DNA of 64,000 nucleotides, taken from assembly GCA_963576725.1 (NCBI GenBank), contig OY755244.1, positions 79,359,620-79,423,619 on the forward strand. Direction: 5' to 3'. The translations under genes and the position numbers were made by a program. Shown here in pieces: positions 40,644-51,072 of this stretch (position 1 is the first letter of the stretch; each line of letters starts with the position of its first letter). This DNA comes from Azorinus chamasolen. Taxonomy: Eukaryota; Mollusca; Bivalvia; Cardiida; Solecurtidae. The notes beneath the pieces were generated by a model. That model saw only the letters and a program-made list of their open reading frames with translations. It ran no database searches and was not told the DNA's origin.

Positions 40644-41869
40644 TGTAGCATCCGCGATGCACTCATGTACGTCGACTTCTGACCCCAGAGACAGAGGATG
40701 AAATACACTGTGCATCGTGTTGTCATTCCAGTTTCACTTGCTAGAAAGCTGTATCTTTTCTTACTTGACTTGGCACATGCATGTTTAATCCTCATATTTA
40801 TTTGTTTAGCTGAAGTGCTCTCGATTTTAGGGCCTAGTATGTGAGATGCTACAGCATAATGTCCGCCATCTTGGTTGCTACAGTGATGCATTGTGGGTTG
40901 TTTACTATAGAAATAACGCTCAAAGCAGACAGAATTACCATAGCTATGCCAAAAAGAAAGGCTCAAGATATCTATTTCCCTATGGTACATATTTATTTTG
41001 GGATTTTGTTGGCGAGTTTCCATGATCAAACTAGTTTGTAATATTTTCAAACAGTATAACATGGTTCTTCATATGTAACCGGAGGCTGAATGTTTTCACG
41101 CGCGTTACCTAGCATTTCCAACCACCAACCAGTATTTGACTATTCAACCACTTGATCAGCCCGTCAAAACTTGACGGTTTCCAGTCAGTTTTGACGGGGA
41201 CGAATCACGTGACCTTTTCCACCTTCTTTTTGTCAGTTTCCTACCACTTTTGACTGGGAATCTGAGCGCGAGTATAAAAGAGCCGGATTTTTGGCTGAGA
41301 AGGAGAGAGTTGGAGAGTTAGAATGAGAGAGTTGAGGGAGTTGAGCTAGGGTCAAGAACTACGCTAGCCTGTTTCAGAAATATACATTCTAATGGTGCGC
41401 ATTTTAAGGCATACGAATAGAACATAGATGAAAGCATTTCATTTTATGACAGAATTTCGACTGATCTATAGAATAAATGCAGATCTTGGCATTTTACAGA
41501 TTTAAAGCTTTATTCGAATTACGCGGTTTGGCAACTTATTTATAAAATACTTTGGTCGCTGACGTTGTGCTGTAGCTACCGATCCACCACCTAGATTTAT
41601 ATCATTAAGACTGAGTTTGACATAAGCAGATCGATTGGATCTTGATCCATTGATAAATTCACTTACAAGAGCTATTTGCAAGAGGTTTGCCGTGTGTGGT
41701 GTTTACTAGGCCCATAGTATGATAAGTTGTTTGAGTTCGTATGTATCTATTTGTGGAAGAATCTAGAGAATTCTGAATAACAATCACCAGAATATTTTAA
41801 ATTGATATCGTCTTGATTTATTTATATTTATCCCCTCACGTTAACCAACGTCCATAGCTGGACATAACA
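40644..41869 (+). repeat. 3' LTR
   Basis: 1,226 bp, same ends as the 5' LTR. Differences seen: one A fewer in TTTTCCACCTTC and two fewer T near the end (GATTTATTTATA). Antisense open frames of ~141-144 aa in each LTR are identical shadows. Confidence 0.95.
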
Positions 41870-41960
41870 ATATTCTAGAAAACTTCAAACCAAAGTGAGC
41901 TTTCCCTGTTCAATATTCTAGGAAACTTTGAACCAAAGTGAACTTTCCCTGTTCAATATT
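41870..41960. repeat. 43-bp direct repeat flanking the LTR element
   Basis: CCAAAGTGAGCTTTCCCTGTT CAATATTCTAG occurs twice here and once just left of the 5' LTR (35199-35244). The unit ends like a family A MITE left end, so the retrotransposon landed in a short tandem duplication of it. Confidence 0.75.
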
Positions 41961-42170
41961 CATTAAAGAAATAATGGATGATATCATGGCTACTAATGAG
42001 CCGAACTATTTTAAAGCATTATAAACGAAGAAACATTTGCTAGTGACATAGAGTGTAGAATTAGATCTATACAATTTCATAGCAAACAGAGAAGACCCTG
42101 ATCAGATGACTCCTGATATTGGTCTTCCCTGTTTGCAAATGCGTGAAAATGGGTTTCTATGAGGTGTTGA
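41945..42170. mobile_element. MITE family A
   Basis: CTTTCCCTGTTCAATATTCAT to TTTCTATGAGGTGTTGAA; palindrome reduced to GATGACTCCTGATATTGG. Confidence 0.65.
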
Positions 42171-42404
42171 ACAATGAATGGTGTTCGCACAACTCTTTTC
42201 GAAATACTGCAATGTCCTGATTCATTTCAAGAAAGCATACATTTCCAGATTCAATTTTAAGAGTTTCTTGATTTTTATCTGCAACGCATACTTTCCAGTA
42301 CAAGATAACGCCAATTTGAATGTTCCTACCCCTTGAGTTAAGTGTAGAATATGCGTATATGCTCATATATACGTACTACAAAGACAAGAATGCATGTGCA
42401 TACA

Positions 42405-42728
42405 AACAGTTGAACTTTGATATCTCGAACTTCAAGAGACCATACAAATTAATTCGAGATAACAGAAGTTCGGGTTATCGGATTTCTAATCTGGACAATT
42501 TCTCGCATTAACAGCTTAATGCAGATGTAAAGTAATGCTGAAAGCTCCTGCGGGAGCTTTCAGCATTACTTTATACCTGCATTTAGCTGTCACGTGTGTT
42601 TCTAGATATCCGTAGTGATACATTTAAGAGAAATTATGTAGTGTAAGTTTTTGGAAGGACCGAACTTTTAGTTTAAGTTAGCTCAAGGTTCGAGTTATCC
42701 GAGTTCGAGATATCGAAGTTCAACTGTA
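42405..42728. mobile_element. MITE family J (pogo-like ends)
   Basis: ACAGTTGAACTTTGATATCTC to GAGATATCGAAGTTCAACTGTA, with TTCGAGATAACAGAAGTTCG repeats and a hairpin AAGCTCCTGCGGGAGCTT. Terminal sequence resembles pogo/Tigger elements. Confidence 0.8.
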
Positions 42729-42754
42729 GTTAGTTTGATTAAACCGATTCGATA

Positions 42755-42961
42755 TACAGTAAAACCTCTCTTAACCGGAATTCTAGTAGAGAAGAATTTA
42801 GATATTTTAGGCAGGTGACTTCATAATGCAGGATGAAAGTCATGCAGAAAGCTCCTCAAGGAGCTTTCTGCATGACTTCCATCCTGCATTAAGCTGTCAC
42901 CTGTTTCCAAGACCGATATTTATACTAAATTTAATGTCCGGTTAAGAGAGGTTTTACTGTA
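42755..42961. mobile_element. MITE family E
   Basis: TACAGTAAAACCTCTCTTAAC to GTTAAGAGAGGTTTTACTGTA, tip AAGCTCCTCAAGGAGCTT; one of the cleanest copies. Confidence 0.9.
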
Positions 42962-42984
42962 TACACATGGATACTTGCTGCTAC

Positions 42985-43175
42985 AGAGCTACAGATAAAG
43001 ATGCGTACCTCAATACTTAGTTCGTCATTTTTCCACAAAACCCTATACAGTGACCACCCTTTAGAATTGTCTCTTCCTGACGACTCCAAAGAGTGGTCAC
43101 AGTGTAGGGTTTGGGGGAGTAATAAAGGAGCTATTGTTGAAAATGTTTAAATTTACGCATCTTATCTGGACCTCT
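42985..43175. mobile_element. Hairpin MITE family H
   Basis: AGCTACAGATAAAGATGCGTAC arm, CACAAAACCCTATACAGTGAC, decayed tip, complement and CATCTTATCTGGACCTCTG. Confidence 0.8.
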
Positions 43176-43249
43176 GCTTACACATTTCGGACTGAAAATG
43201 TACTAGCATGTTCCAACATGTATTTCCAGCAATATCCCTTTAACGCATT

Positions 43250-43453
43250 CACTCCTACTGAAGCCTTTTTAGTGCCTCTATAAAACTGATTCTTTGAAAC
43301 CGTTGTAATCAATAGAGCATTTGCTCTATTTACCACAATGGTTTCAAAACTACGCAGTTCTAAAATTCTCATTTTCTATAGTTAATGCTCCTTTTCGGTA
43401 GATCAATTCAAAGAGATTGGGTCTAAAAATAGTCTAGGAGACAATGAGTTTAA
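43250..43453. mobile_element. MITE family B with shortened hairpin
   Basis: TTAACGCATTCACTCCTACTG to GGAGACAATGAGTTTAA; GAGCATTTGCTC replaces the usual ~24-bp tip. Confidence 0.78.
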
Positions 43454-43474
43454 TCGACCACTGTAGGAATGAAC

Positions 43475-43650
43475 ACACATGTATGTGACTTTAAAAGCAG
43501 ATGGCTGCTTAATGCAGGAGCAAAGTAATGCAGAAAGGTCCAGCGTGAGTTTTCTGCATTAAGTTCATCCTGCATTAAGCTACCGTCTGCCTTTAAGACA
43601 TAGAATTACGTCTCGTTTCGGTGGTCGCTTTAGAGGAGGTTTAATGCATA
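43475..43650. mobile_element. MITE family F, degenerate
   Basis: GACTTTAAAAGCAGATGGCTG to GGTCGCTTTAGAGGAGG; tip GGTCCAGCGTGAGTTT. Confidence 0.6.
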
Positions 43651-44191
43651 ATACAAAACCAGTTCTATACGAATGCCAGTTCTTTGATGTTATTTCCTAC
43701 AAAAAGAGCCAATTTCTACTAAAACGTAAACATTTCAATATAATCTCCCACGATCTATTACATGGAACAGATTAAAACAGTGTAGAGATTCATATCAGAG
43801 GACTTTTGCCCTCTAATCAAGGACAGCACACTCTGCTGTACCAATCAATGATGCCATCATATACATGTAATTCTTTGACATGGAAAATGGATGGGTCCAT
43901 TGCCCTAGAAATATACTTAAAATGAGATTAAAATGAGCTTCCATTGCAATAAAATCTTGAAATATAGATACACTTATTTCATTGGTCAGTGTATGGCCAC
44001 TTCCATGCCATTGTACTGATGCTTTTTAATGACAGATATGTCAAACATGTCACAGATGGACATGTTTGACATACAAAGTTAGTGTCCTACGAGATCCAAA
44101 TCTACTTGTGATGTGATGCATACATTCTTGACCTTATGTTAGGAATGAGTAAGCTATGAGTATTATAAAAAACATTCTAAATAAGAACAAA
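43651..44191. other. Unassigned, with one short hairpin
   Basis: ATATGTCAAACATGTC...GGACATGTTTGACATA (44037-44076) forms a 16-bp stem. Otherwise nothing recognised. Confidence 0.5.
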
Positions 44192-44422
44192 TTAACCCTT
44201 TCCTCCATAAATACGCCTTTCTATGCCACTGTACATAATAGACATTTTGAAGCCATTGTGATAAATAGAGCATTTGCTCCGTTGGAGCAAATGCTCTATT
44301 TATCACAATTGTTTCAAAACCACACACTTCTAAAATTGTCCTTTTCTCTAGTAAAAGCTCCTTTTCGGTAGATTTATTCAAAGAGGTTGGGTCTAAAATT
44401 AACCTATGGAGGAATGGGTTAA
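44192..44422. mobile_element. MITE family B
   Basis: TTAACCCTTTCCTCCATAAAT to GGAGGAATGGGTTAA; the left end is family A-like although the body is B. Tip TTTGCTCCGTTGGAGCAAA. Confidence 0.83.
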
Positions 44423-44685
44423 TACCCACTGATCGTATACGAGACGCTCTCTGCGAAAAGCATTCTCATTGAACTGCAAATAGTATAGACTCAGATCAGA
44501 CAACACGTCTTTGATTTGGTATCCGATCAAGCTTTATGGTTGTAAGCGTTGTTTTGATGAGCGATAGACGCTGCGTCGAAGACAGTGCCTACATGATTTG
44601 CAGACAATAAAATTGATTTTCTCAGACAGGGGACTCATATATTAATTATAAAGCAAAAGCAACCAAGTAAAGCGTATTCAGCCCT

Positions 44686-45259
44686 TTCAATGCTCCATTT
44701 TCAGAGTGGATCAGCCCATCAGTGTTTAACTATAGAATTCATTCAGTATAAAATACCTTTTAACCCTTTCCTCCATAAATACGCCTTTCTACGCCTCTGT
44801 AAAAGTCACCTGTTTAAACCATTCTGATAAATAGAGCATTTGCTCCTATATGAGCAAATGCTCTATCTATCACAATGATTTCAAACTACAAAATTCTAAA
44901 ATTTTCCTTTTCTCCAGTTAATGCTCTTTTTCGGTAGATTTATTCAAAATGGTTGGATCTAAAAATAGCCTATCAGGGAATGGGTTAAAGCATCTGTAAA
45001 AGTTACTTTTTTGAAACCATTGTCAGCATTGTGGTCAATTGACCATTTGCTGTCAGTTTCCCCTTTTCTCTAGTAAACGCTCCCTTTTAGTAGATTTCTT
45101 CAAGGAGGTTTAGTTTAAAATAGCCTATGAGGAAATATGTTATTTTGAATGACAAATAGTGTAGGCCCTGATCAGAGGACTCCTCTAGGTAGCCCTCTGA
45201 TCTGGCTCTACATTGTTTGCAATTGGCAGTGTATGCGTGTACAACATTCAAAGGGTTAA
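44686..45259. mobile_element. MITE family C with nested family B elements
   Basis: Starts at CAGCCCTTTCAATGCTCC and ends CATTCAAAGGGTTAA; its core (AATAGTGTAGGCCCTGATC, tip AGGACTCCTCTAGGTAGCCCT) is separated from its left end by a B at 44759-44988 and a B fragment to ~45143. Confidence 0.75.
44759..44988. mobile_element. MITE family B, nested
   Basis: TTAACCCTTTCCTCCATAAAT to AGGGAATGGGTTAA; tip TTTGCTCCTATATGAGCAAA. Confidence 0.83.
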
Positions 45260-45684
45260 ATTTATTATTGGCAAATTATTCTACATATAGCACGAAGCGA
45301 TGCTATCTATGTGTTTTGATGCACTGAATAATAACATCTATTTCAGTTTCGAGGAAAATTTGCAATTCGGTAAAACGAAAGCTCCATGCTTCTAGACGAA
45401 AGCATTGGCAAAAAAAAGTAAAAACAAGACATAAGCATGTTACTGAAAGCATGTAAGACTTCTTCAATCGAGAAAAAAAGTATTGATGAAGCCATCATGC
45501 GTGTGCCATACATTAAGGTGCGCTAAATCACTAAAAAAGCTTGTGGAAAATGGCTACGCAGCTAAATAGGTGGACCAATGTTCGACAAAATATGTTGATT
45601 TTTCAAAAAACAATTAACATAAATTTGAGCAATCTGATTCCAGTTCTTCATGTTGCATTTGTAGAACAATGTTCATGAATAAAC
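45260..45684. other. Unassigned, partly repeated in inverse at 47540-47700
   Basis: GGACCAATGTTCGACA (about 45590) reappears inverted as CGAACATTGGTCCA (about 47570), with loosely similar surroundings, suggesting an undescribed dispersed repeat. No coding signal. Confidence 0.4.
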
Positions 45685-46119
45685 TACAGCATAATCTGTC
45701 AAAAGCAGAAATTCCTTTATTGAACATAGGAAGCTTAATGTACATGCGGTTGCTTAACCCATTCTCTCATATTGACGCCTTTTGATGCCTCTGAAAATGT
45801 CAGCTGTTGAAACCATTGTGATAAATACAGCATTTGTTCCTATAGGAGCAAATGCTCTATTTATCACAATAGTTTCAAAATACAAAATTCTGAAAGTTTC
45901 CTTTTCTCTAGTTAATGTTCCTTTTTGGTAGATTTATCCAAAGTGGTTTGATCTAAAAATAACCTATGATGTAATGGGTTAATGCAGGGCAAAAGTAATG
46001 CAGAAAGCTCCGACAGGAGCTTTCTGCATTACTTTTGCCCTGCATTAAGCTACCACCTGCATTACAGACCCATAATTAGACCTATTTTTGATGACCGCTT
46101 AAGACAATGTTCTGCTGTA
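45685..46119. mobile_element. MITE family F with nested family B
   Basis: TACAGCATAATCTGTC to AATGTTCTGCTGTA. The F arm GGTTGCTTAATGCAGG is split exactly at TTAA by B at 45754-45982, leaving TTAA on both sides. Confidence 0.85.
45754..45982. mobile_element. MITE family B, nested with clean TTAA duplication
   Basis: TTAACCCATTCTCTCATATTG to ATGTAATGGGTTAA. The empty site is known from every other family F copy, so the duplication is read directly. Confidence 0.9.
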
Positions 46120-46352
46120 TTTGCTTTGACTCTGATATGAATCAAAACGATATTTAGCCCGGTGGCAAACCCGTTTACTCACGCGATCCGATGAATGTAG
46201 TTACATAGGCAAACAATGTAGACCCAGACCAGAGGGTCCCTTAGGGAGTCTGCAAAGTTTGCTGGACCAATCAATATCAGTGGTTTATACCAGCATATAG
46301 TTTGTTTATCGTGCCCCCCCCCCCCCAATCATGAAAATTGTATGGTCTAACA

Positions 46353-46573
46353 TTAACCCATTCCCTTATATTGACGACTTTTGTGAAACTTTCACTTTGT
46401 GAAACCATTGTGATAAATAGAGCATTTGCTCCTATAGGAGCAAATGCTCTATTTATCACAATGGTTTCCAACTACAAAATTCTAAACTTTTCCCTTTCTC
46501 TATTTAATGCTCCTTTTCGGTAGATTTATTCAAATAGGTTGTACCTAAAATAGCCTACGAGGTAATGGGTTAA
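46353..46573. mobile_element. MITE family B
   Basis: TTAACCCATTCCCTTATATTG to GGTAATGGGTTAA with a perfect hairpin. Upstream, 46195-46265 holds a degraded C core and 46312-46326 a run of C. Confidence 0.88.
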
Positions 46574-46736
46574 GGCGTAAAAGCTAAAAAAAAGTGAAAG
46601 CTTGTGTAGCTTATGTATATATCAACTGTGCGAAAACAGCGTATAGCAGCTTCGATCTGGGTTTGGTTTTCAAATCTAATTTGAAAACGATGTAATGAAG
46701 ATTCAATTAGCGCATTTCTAAACTATCAACTGCGTC

Positions 46737-47062
46737 ATTTCTCCACCAAACTCTGTTAGATTATGTTGTGTTGAAAAAAAGAGATCGCAACACAGGGTTT
46801 CGTGGAGAAGTAAGGAAACTATTCTCTAACCATTTACTCCGTAAGTACTTTTTTCCTACGCCTTTGCAAGTAGAGTATACCCAGGTCAGGTGGCTCCTAT
46901 AGGAGCCATCTGATCAGGATCTGTTCTGTTTGCTTATACTAAAAATATTGATATGATTATTCAGTTTCTGAAATGAGTTCATTTAACATTATAAAACTAT
47001 TTTAGTTTATATGATCATGGTGCCATTAATTATTGCATGAATATTCATGGAGTAAAGGATTA
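46737..47062. mobile_element. Decayed MITE H followed by MITE A
   Basis: 46737-46812: TTTCTCCACCAAACTCTG to CACAGGGTTTCGTGGAGAAG. 46827-47062: family A in reverse arm order, tip GGTGGCTCCTATAGGAGCCATC, right end GAGTAAAGGATTAA. Confidence 0.78.
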
Positions 47063-47111
47063 AACATATTTACTTTACGCTTCTTATTGATGCCCCTCGT
47101 TGATGTTTTAT

Positions 47112-47300
47112 CGTAACCCTTTCAACCCTTGGTTTTCAAAATGGAATAACCCATCCGTCTTTAACTATACAACCCACTCAGTGTGAAAGAGGAGTTTGAA
47201 TGACAAACAGTGCAGACCCTGATCAGAGGGATCCTCTAGGAGCCCTCTGATCTGGGCCTACACTGTTTGCAAATAACAGTACATGGGTGGCCAGGGTTGA
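47112..47300. mobile_element. MITE family C
   Basis: GTAACCCTTTCAACCCTTGG to GGCCAGGGTTGAAAGG; tip GAGGGATCCTCTAGGAGCCCTC. Confidence 0.75.
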
Positions 47301-47324
47301 AAGGCGAATAGACGACTTTAATCT

Positions 47325-47890
47325 TGACATTTGACATAATGGTTGCTTATGCAGGGCAAAAGTAATACTTCCGACCTGCATTAAGCGCCCGCCTGCCTCA
47401 AAGACCCAGATAAAGAACTCTTTTATATGGGTCGCTTAAGACAGATTCTACTGTGTATGTATCATTTTTAAAAATAAAACTTCGTGGATTAATGTCGCTC
47501 GGGTATTCTATAATTATGAATGCTTCATTTTCAAGAAATCGTTCAAAATTTTAAATGAATCATTATGTCGAACATTGGTCCATCCACTCTACAAAACTTT
47601 TTAAAAATATTCACCACAACTTCCGACCATTGAGGAGAGAAAGCCTTGCAAAAATATAAATGAAATTTACTTAACCTCTCTTTAGCGAACGCAGAGAGAA
47701 TAAGCATGGAGTATTGAAAAGCATATGGCTGCTTAAGGCAGAACGAAGGTAATACGGAAAGCTTCTTTAGAACTCTCTGTAAAACGTTGGACTGGCATAG
47801 ACCTTCGAGAGACTAACAGTTTAGATCATAACAAAACGCCGTATACTCGAAGTTTCATCTTGACACAAACTGCTTGACAATTTGACAATT
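47325..47890. mobile_element. MITE fragments (F, F, D)
   Basis: 47325-47455 F without hairpin; 47700-47800 decayed F; 47815-47880 decayed D (AACAGTTTAGATCATAAC). Bases 47456-47699 have no clear family. Confidence 0.5.
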
Positions 47891-47908
47891 TACGGGTTAG
47901 CATTGATA

Positions 47909-48117
47909 TACAGTAGAATCGGTCTTAAGCGGCCATCAAAAAGATGTATAATTCTGGTTTTGTAAGGCAGGTGCTAGCTTAATGTAGGTCAAAAGCAATG
48001 CAGAAAGCTCCTATAGGAGCTTTCTGCATTACTTTTGTTCTGCATCAAGCAACCACCTGTATTTTAAGACTCCTATGTTCAATAAATGAATGTCCGTTTA
48101 AGACAGGTTCTACTGTA
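47909..48117. mobile_element. MITE family F
   Basis: TACAGTAGAATCGGTCTTAAG to AGACAGGTTCTACTGTA; tip AAGCTCCTATAGGAGCTT. Confidence 0.88.
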
Positions 48118-48182
48118 GACTGCGTGCGGTGAAAAGAGCTTGGTTGCGCCTTGCAATAAAGTGTTTGCTTAAAACATACAAT

Positions 48183-48449
48183 ATAGGTTAAACCCCTTTA
48201 AACCGGATTTTCCAAAGGAAATTTTCATCGTGCATTAAGCAGCCACCTGTCTTAAAGCCCGTAACACTAGAACCTGTCTTAAGTGACCACGAAAAAAGAA
48301 GGTCTAATTATGGGTCTGTAAGGCAGGTGGCATCTTAATGCAGACATTAAGCAACCACCTGCATTGTAACACTCCTATGTTCAATAAATCAATTAGGACA
48401 GGTTCTGCAATTTAACTGACCGTCCAGTTTATAGAGGTTTTACTGTATC
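48183..48449. mobile_element. MITE E with nested short MITE F
   Basis: E left end TATAGGTTAAACCCC and right end TTATAGAGGTTTTACTGTA surround F (about 48263-48412, TAGAACCTGTCTTAAG to AGGACAGGTTCTGCA) that lacks its hairpin tip. Confidence 0.7.
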
Positions 48450-48457
48450 GTCAAAAA

Positions 48458-48666
48458 TACAGTAAAACCTCTCTAATGCGACCACCTAAAAGAGGTATAA
48501 TTATGGGTGGCAGAGGCAGGTGGTAGCTTAATGCAGGCCAAAAGTAATGCAGAAAGCTCGTAGAGGAGCTTTCTGCATTACTTTTGTCCTGCATTTAGCA
48601 ACCACCTGCTTATAACGACACCCATGTTTATTCATTAAGTGGTCGTATTAGAGGGGTTCTACTGAA
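48458..48666. mobile_element. MITE E/F hybrid
   Basis: Ends TACAGTAAAACCTCTCTAATG and TTAGAGGGGTTCTACTG are E-like, whereas the body (CAGGTGGTAGCTTAATGCAG, AAAAGTAATGCAGAAAGCTC) is F-like. Confidence 0.75.
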
Positions 48667-48769
48667 TTATCTTAATTTTTTCTCAGACTGAAAAAAGAAT
48701 GTCTGCTCAAGCTCTGATTGGCTGAAATTTTCACTGACTTCATATCCGTTCAATCCGTTGAGAATCTAT

Positions 48770-49260
48770 TGAGCCAGTGTCAACCCGCTTGGATCTCGAT
48801 CAGTCCCTAAGTTACGTTACTCGGCGTCTGATCTGGATCCAAGCTGTTTGCAAATGCCAGCGAAAACGCACTTAGTATGAGAAGAGTTAACCCATTCCTC
48901 CATAGGCTAAGTTTAGACCCAACCTCTTTGAATAAATCTACCGAAAAGGAACATGAACTAGAGAAAAGGAAACTGTTTGAATTTTGTAGTATGAAACCAT
49001 TGTGATAAATAGAGCATTTCTTCCTATAGGAGCAAATGCTCTATTTATCACAATGGTTTCACAAAGTGACTTTTACAGAGTCGTCAAATGTCGTCAATAT
49101 AAGGGAATGGGTTAAAGTTAAATATTTAAATCTGAAGGGTCCATCAGTGTCTATATTCACTATAGACACCGTTCAGTATGAAGGAATTTGAATGGCAAAC
49201 AGGACAGACCCTGATTTGTGGCCTCCAAGAGGAGTCCTCTGATCTGGGTCTTCGTTCCTT
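48770..49260. mobile_element. MITE D, MITE B, then decayed MITE C
   Basis: D core 48770-48886 (CCGCTTGGATCTCGATC). B 48887-49115 (TTAACCCATTCCTCCATAGGC to AAGGGAATGGGTTAA). C 49116-49260 (AAACAGGACAGACCCTGATT). Confidence 0.78.
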
Positions 49261-49370
49261 CATACAAAACATTTATATCACTTAATATAAACAAGTTGAA
49301 ACAATCTCAACAAAAATAATGAAATATGTATTTAAATGAAAGCAGTCCTTGATTCGATTATTTTAGAATA

Positions 49371-49597
49371 AACTTGCCTTTCCCTGTTAAATATTATTTT
49401 AGAAATAATGACCTAATGAATAATCATTTTTACTATGGCATATGTACGAAGGATATTTTGGTATTGGTAGAAGCATTATAATTTCAGAAGCAGACAGAAC
49501 AGACCCTGATCAAACGGCTCCTACAGGAGCCGTCTGATCTGGTTCTACTCTGTTTGCAAATGCGTGAAAATGCGTTTATATGAAGGAAAGGGATAAA
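49371..49597. mobile_element. MITE family A
   Basis: TGCCTTTCCCTGTTAAATATT to ATGAAGGAAAGGGATAAA; tip GACGGCTCC/CTCCTACAGGAG. Confidence 0.78.
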
Positions 49598-49617
49598 CAT
49601 TCCCATGCTCGGCACGA

Positions 49618-50265
49618 CTTGACTTGCATTCACAAACAGCTTGGGTCAAGATGAAACACCGAGTAACTCGGCATATCATCAGGATCTAAGCTGTCTCAAA
49701 CTCGGTCAATAGTTTCTGTAAGGCTTGAACGAGTCTGAAGTCAGTTAAAACTTCAGCCGAATACAAATTTAAGCAGAAATTATTTTTTCAGCATGTGAAA
49801 GGCTATGTAAAAAAGTTTGATCTTTTTACCGTTGTCATGGTTTTGAAAATATTCCATTAACCCTTTATCTGATGAATATTCATGTACGAAATAATAATGA
49901 ATATTAATTACAGTATTGTTTATAATTGGACATGAACACAAATAAATGTTTGGCATTGTCACAAACAGTAGAATCATATTTATAATATGTCATAAGCAAA
50001 CTGGACAGACCCTGATCAGACGGTTCTACAGAAGCCGTCTGATCTGGGTCTACTCTGTTTGCAAATGGGTAAAAATGCGTATTTATAGAGTAATGGCTTA
50101 ATTAACTGAATATGTATAGTTGGATTATAAACGAGTGAACTTTAATGTAGAATCAGATCTATTTTATTCCATAAGTAAATAAAGCAGACCCTGATCAGAC
50201 ATGTCGTACAGAAGCAGTCCGATCAGGGTCTACTCTGTTTGTCTCTGTCATGTTAAGGGCTAGCC
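49618..50265. mobile_element. MITE D core, MITE A, MITE A fragment
   Basis: 49618-49705: D core with GCCGAGTAACTCGGC-like tip. 49857-50101: A, TTAACCCTTTATCTGATGAAT to AGTAATGGCTTAA. 50125-50265: A palindrome with decayed arms. Confidence 0.72.
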
Positions 50266-50988
50266 TGTTTATTTTTTATACCCTGAAAAAAAAGAGATAG
50301 AGAATAATAGGTTAGTGCCGTAGATGGGACGCTTTATCCGACGAGGGGAGAAAACGTTGAGGCGAGGCTTGCCGAGCCTCAACTGTTTTCTCTCCGAGTC
50401 GGATAAAGGCGTCCCATCTACGACACTAACCTATTATTCGATTTATCCAGTCAATATAGTTAAATGTCTTTTTTATAGACTCATAACACTCTTGAAATAA
50501 TTTACATTGAAAATGCACTTTTTCGATCAACGGATCCCTCCCTTTTCACTTCCATTTAGACGTAAATAGATCTAATGAGCTACCGCAGAGGAATATAGTT
50601 TCGATACTTGTATTACTAGAAGGGAAACGTGGTTGAATTTGAAAAATAAGATGATTTGAATCGAGGGTCGATAAGTTATTTAAAACAGACATGATCTATA
50701 TATTCTTTGGTCAAATTCGAGTTACGTAGTCTCGGTTTCTATTTTTAGATTCTACCTAACGTCACTCAGAAATCGATGGAACTGAACAGGCTATATTTAG
50801 GTTTATGACTATCACCGCCCCTGTAAGAGTTTATCAATCAAATAATCATGAGAGTGAAAAGAAAACATTTACTATTTATCTGTCAATCTTTGCTTCCAGG
50901 TTTGATTTTATCAAAAACGGGTTTTACCAGCGGTGGATTAAATTAATAAAAGTGATAAATCAACATCATTTTGTATGTGGCCTCAGTG

Positions 50989-51072
50989 GCGTAATCGGTA
51001 AGGGCGACGTCTCTAGAGAGATTAGAATTAGTTTTTGTAGGATCAGGCGCGGGTTCGAATCCAGCTGTAGCC
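50989..51072 (+). ncRNA. tRNA-like module / SINE head in foldback loop
   Basis: Polymerase III A-box-like TGGCGTAATCGG and B box GGTTCGAATCC with GGCCTCA...TGTAGCC ends that partly pair (5 of 7). The 84-nt length matches a long-variable-arm tRNA, but the anticodon stem does not form a proper 5-bp/7-nt arm. Best called tRNA-derived. Confidence 0.55.

Larger units (their letters stand above)
35245..41869 (+). mobile_element. Non-autonomous Gypsy-like LTR retrotransposon (6.6 kb)
   Basis: Complete insertion with 5' LTR, primer-binding region, gag, frameshift site, protease, polypurine tract and 3' LTR. ATAT flanks both ends (35241-35244 and 41870-41873), a 4-bp target duplication, or 5 bp if the terminal A is shared. 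The LTRs differ by only a few single-base indels, so insertion was recent. Reverse transcriptase, RNase H and nearly all of integrase are absent: the frame jumps from a pre-RT segment to an integrase C-terminal tail near 39480. It lies antisense to the Piccolo-like gene in its 20-kb intron. Movement would need enzymes supplied by a full-length relative. Confidence 0.93.

Noticed and set aside
50989..51072. Functional tRNA gene
   Set aside because: A and B boxes are present but the acceptor stem has mismatches and no proper anticodon arm forms; kept as tRNA-like only.
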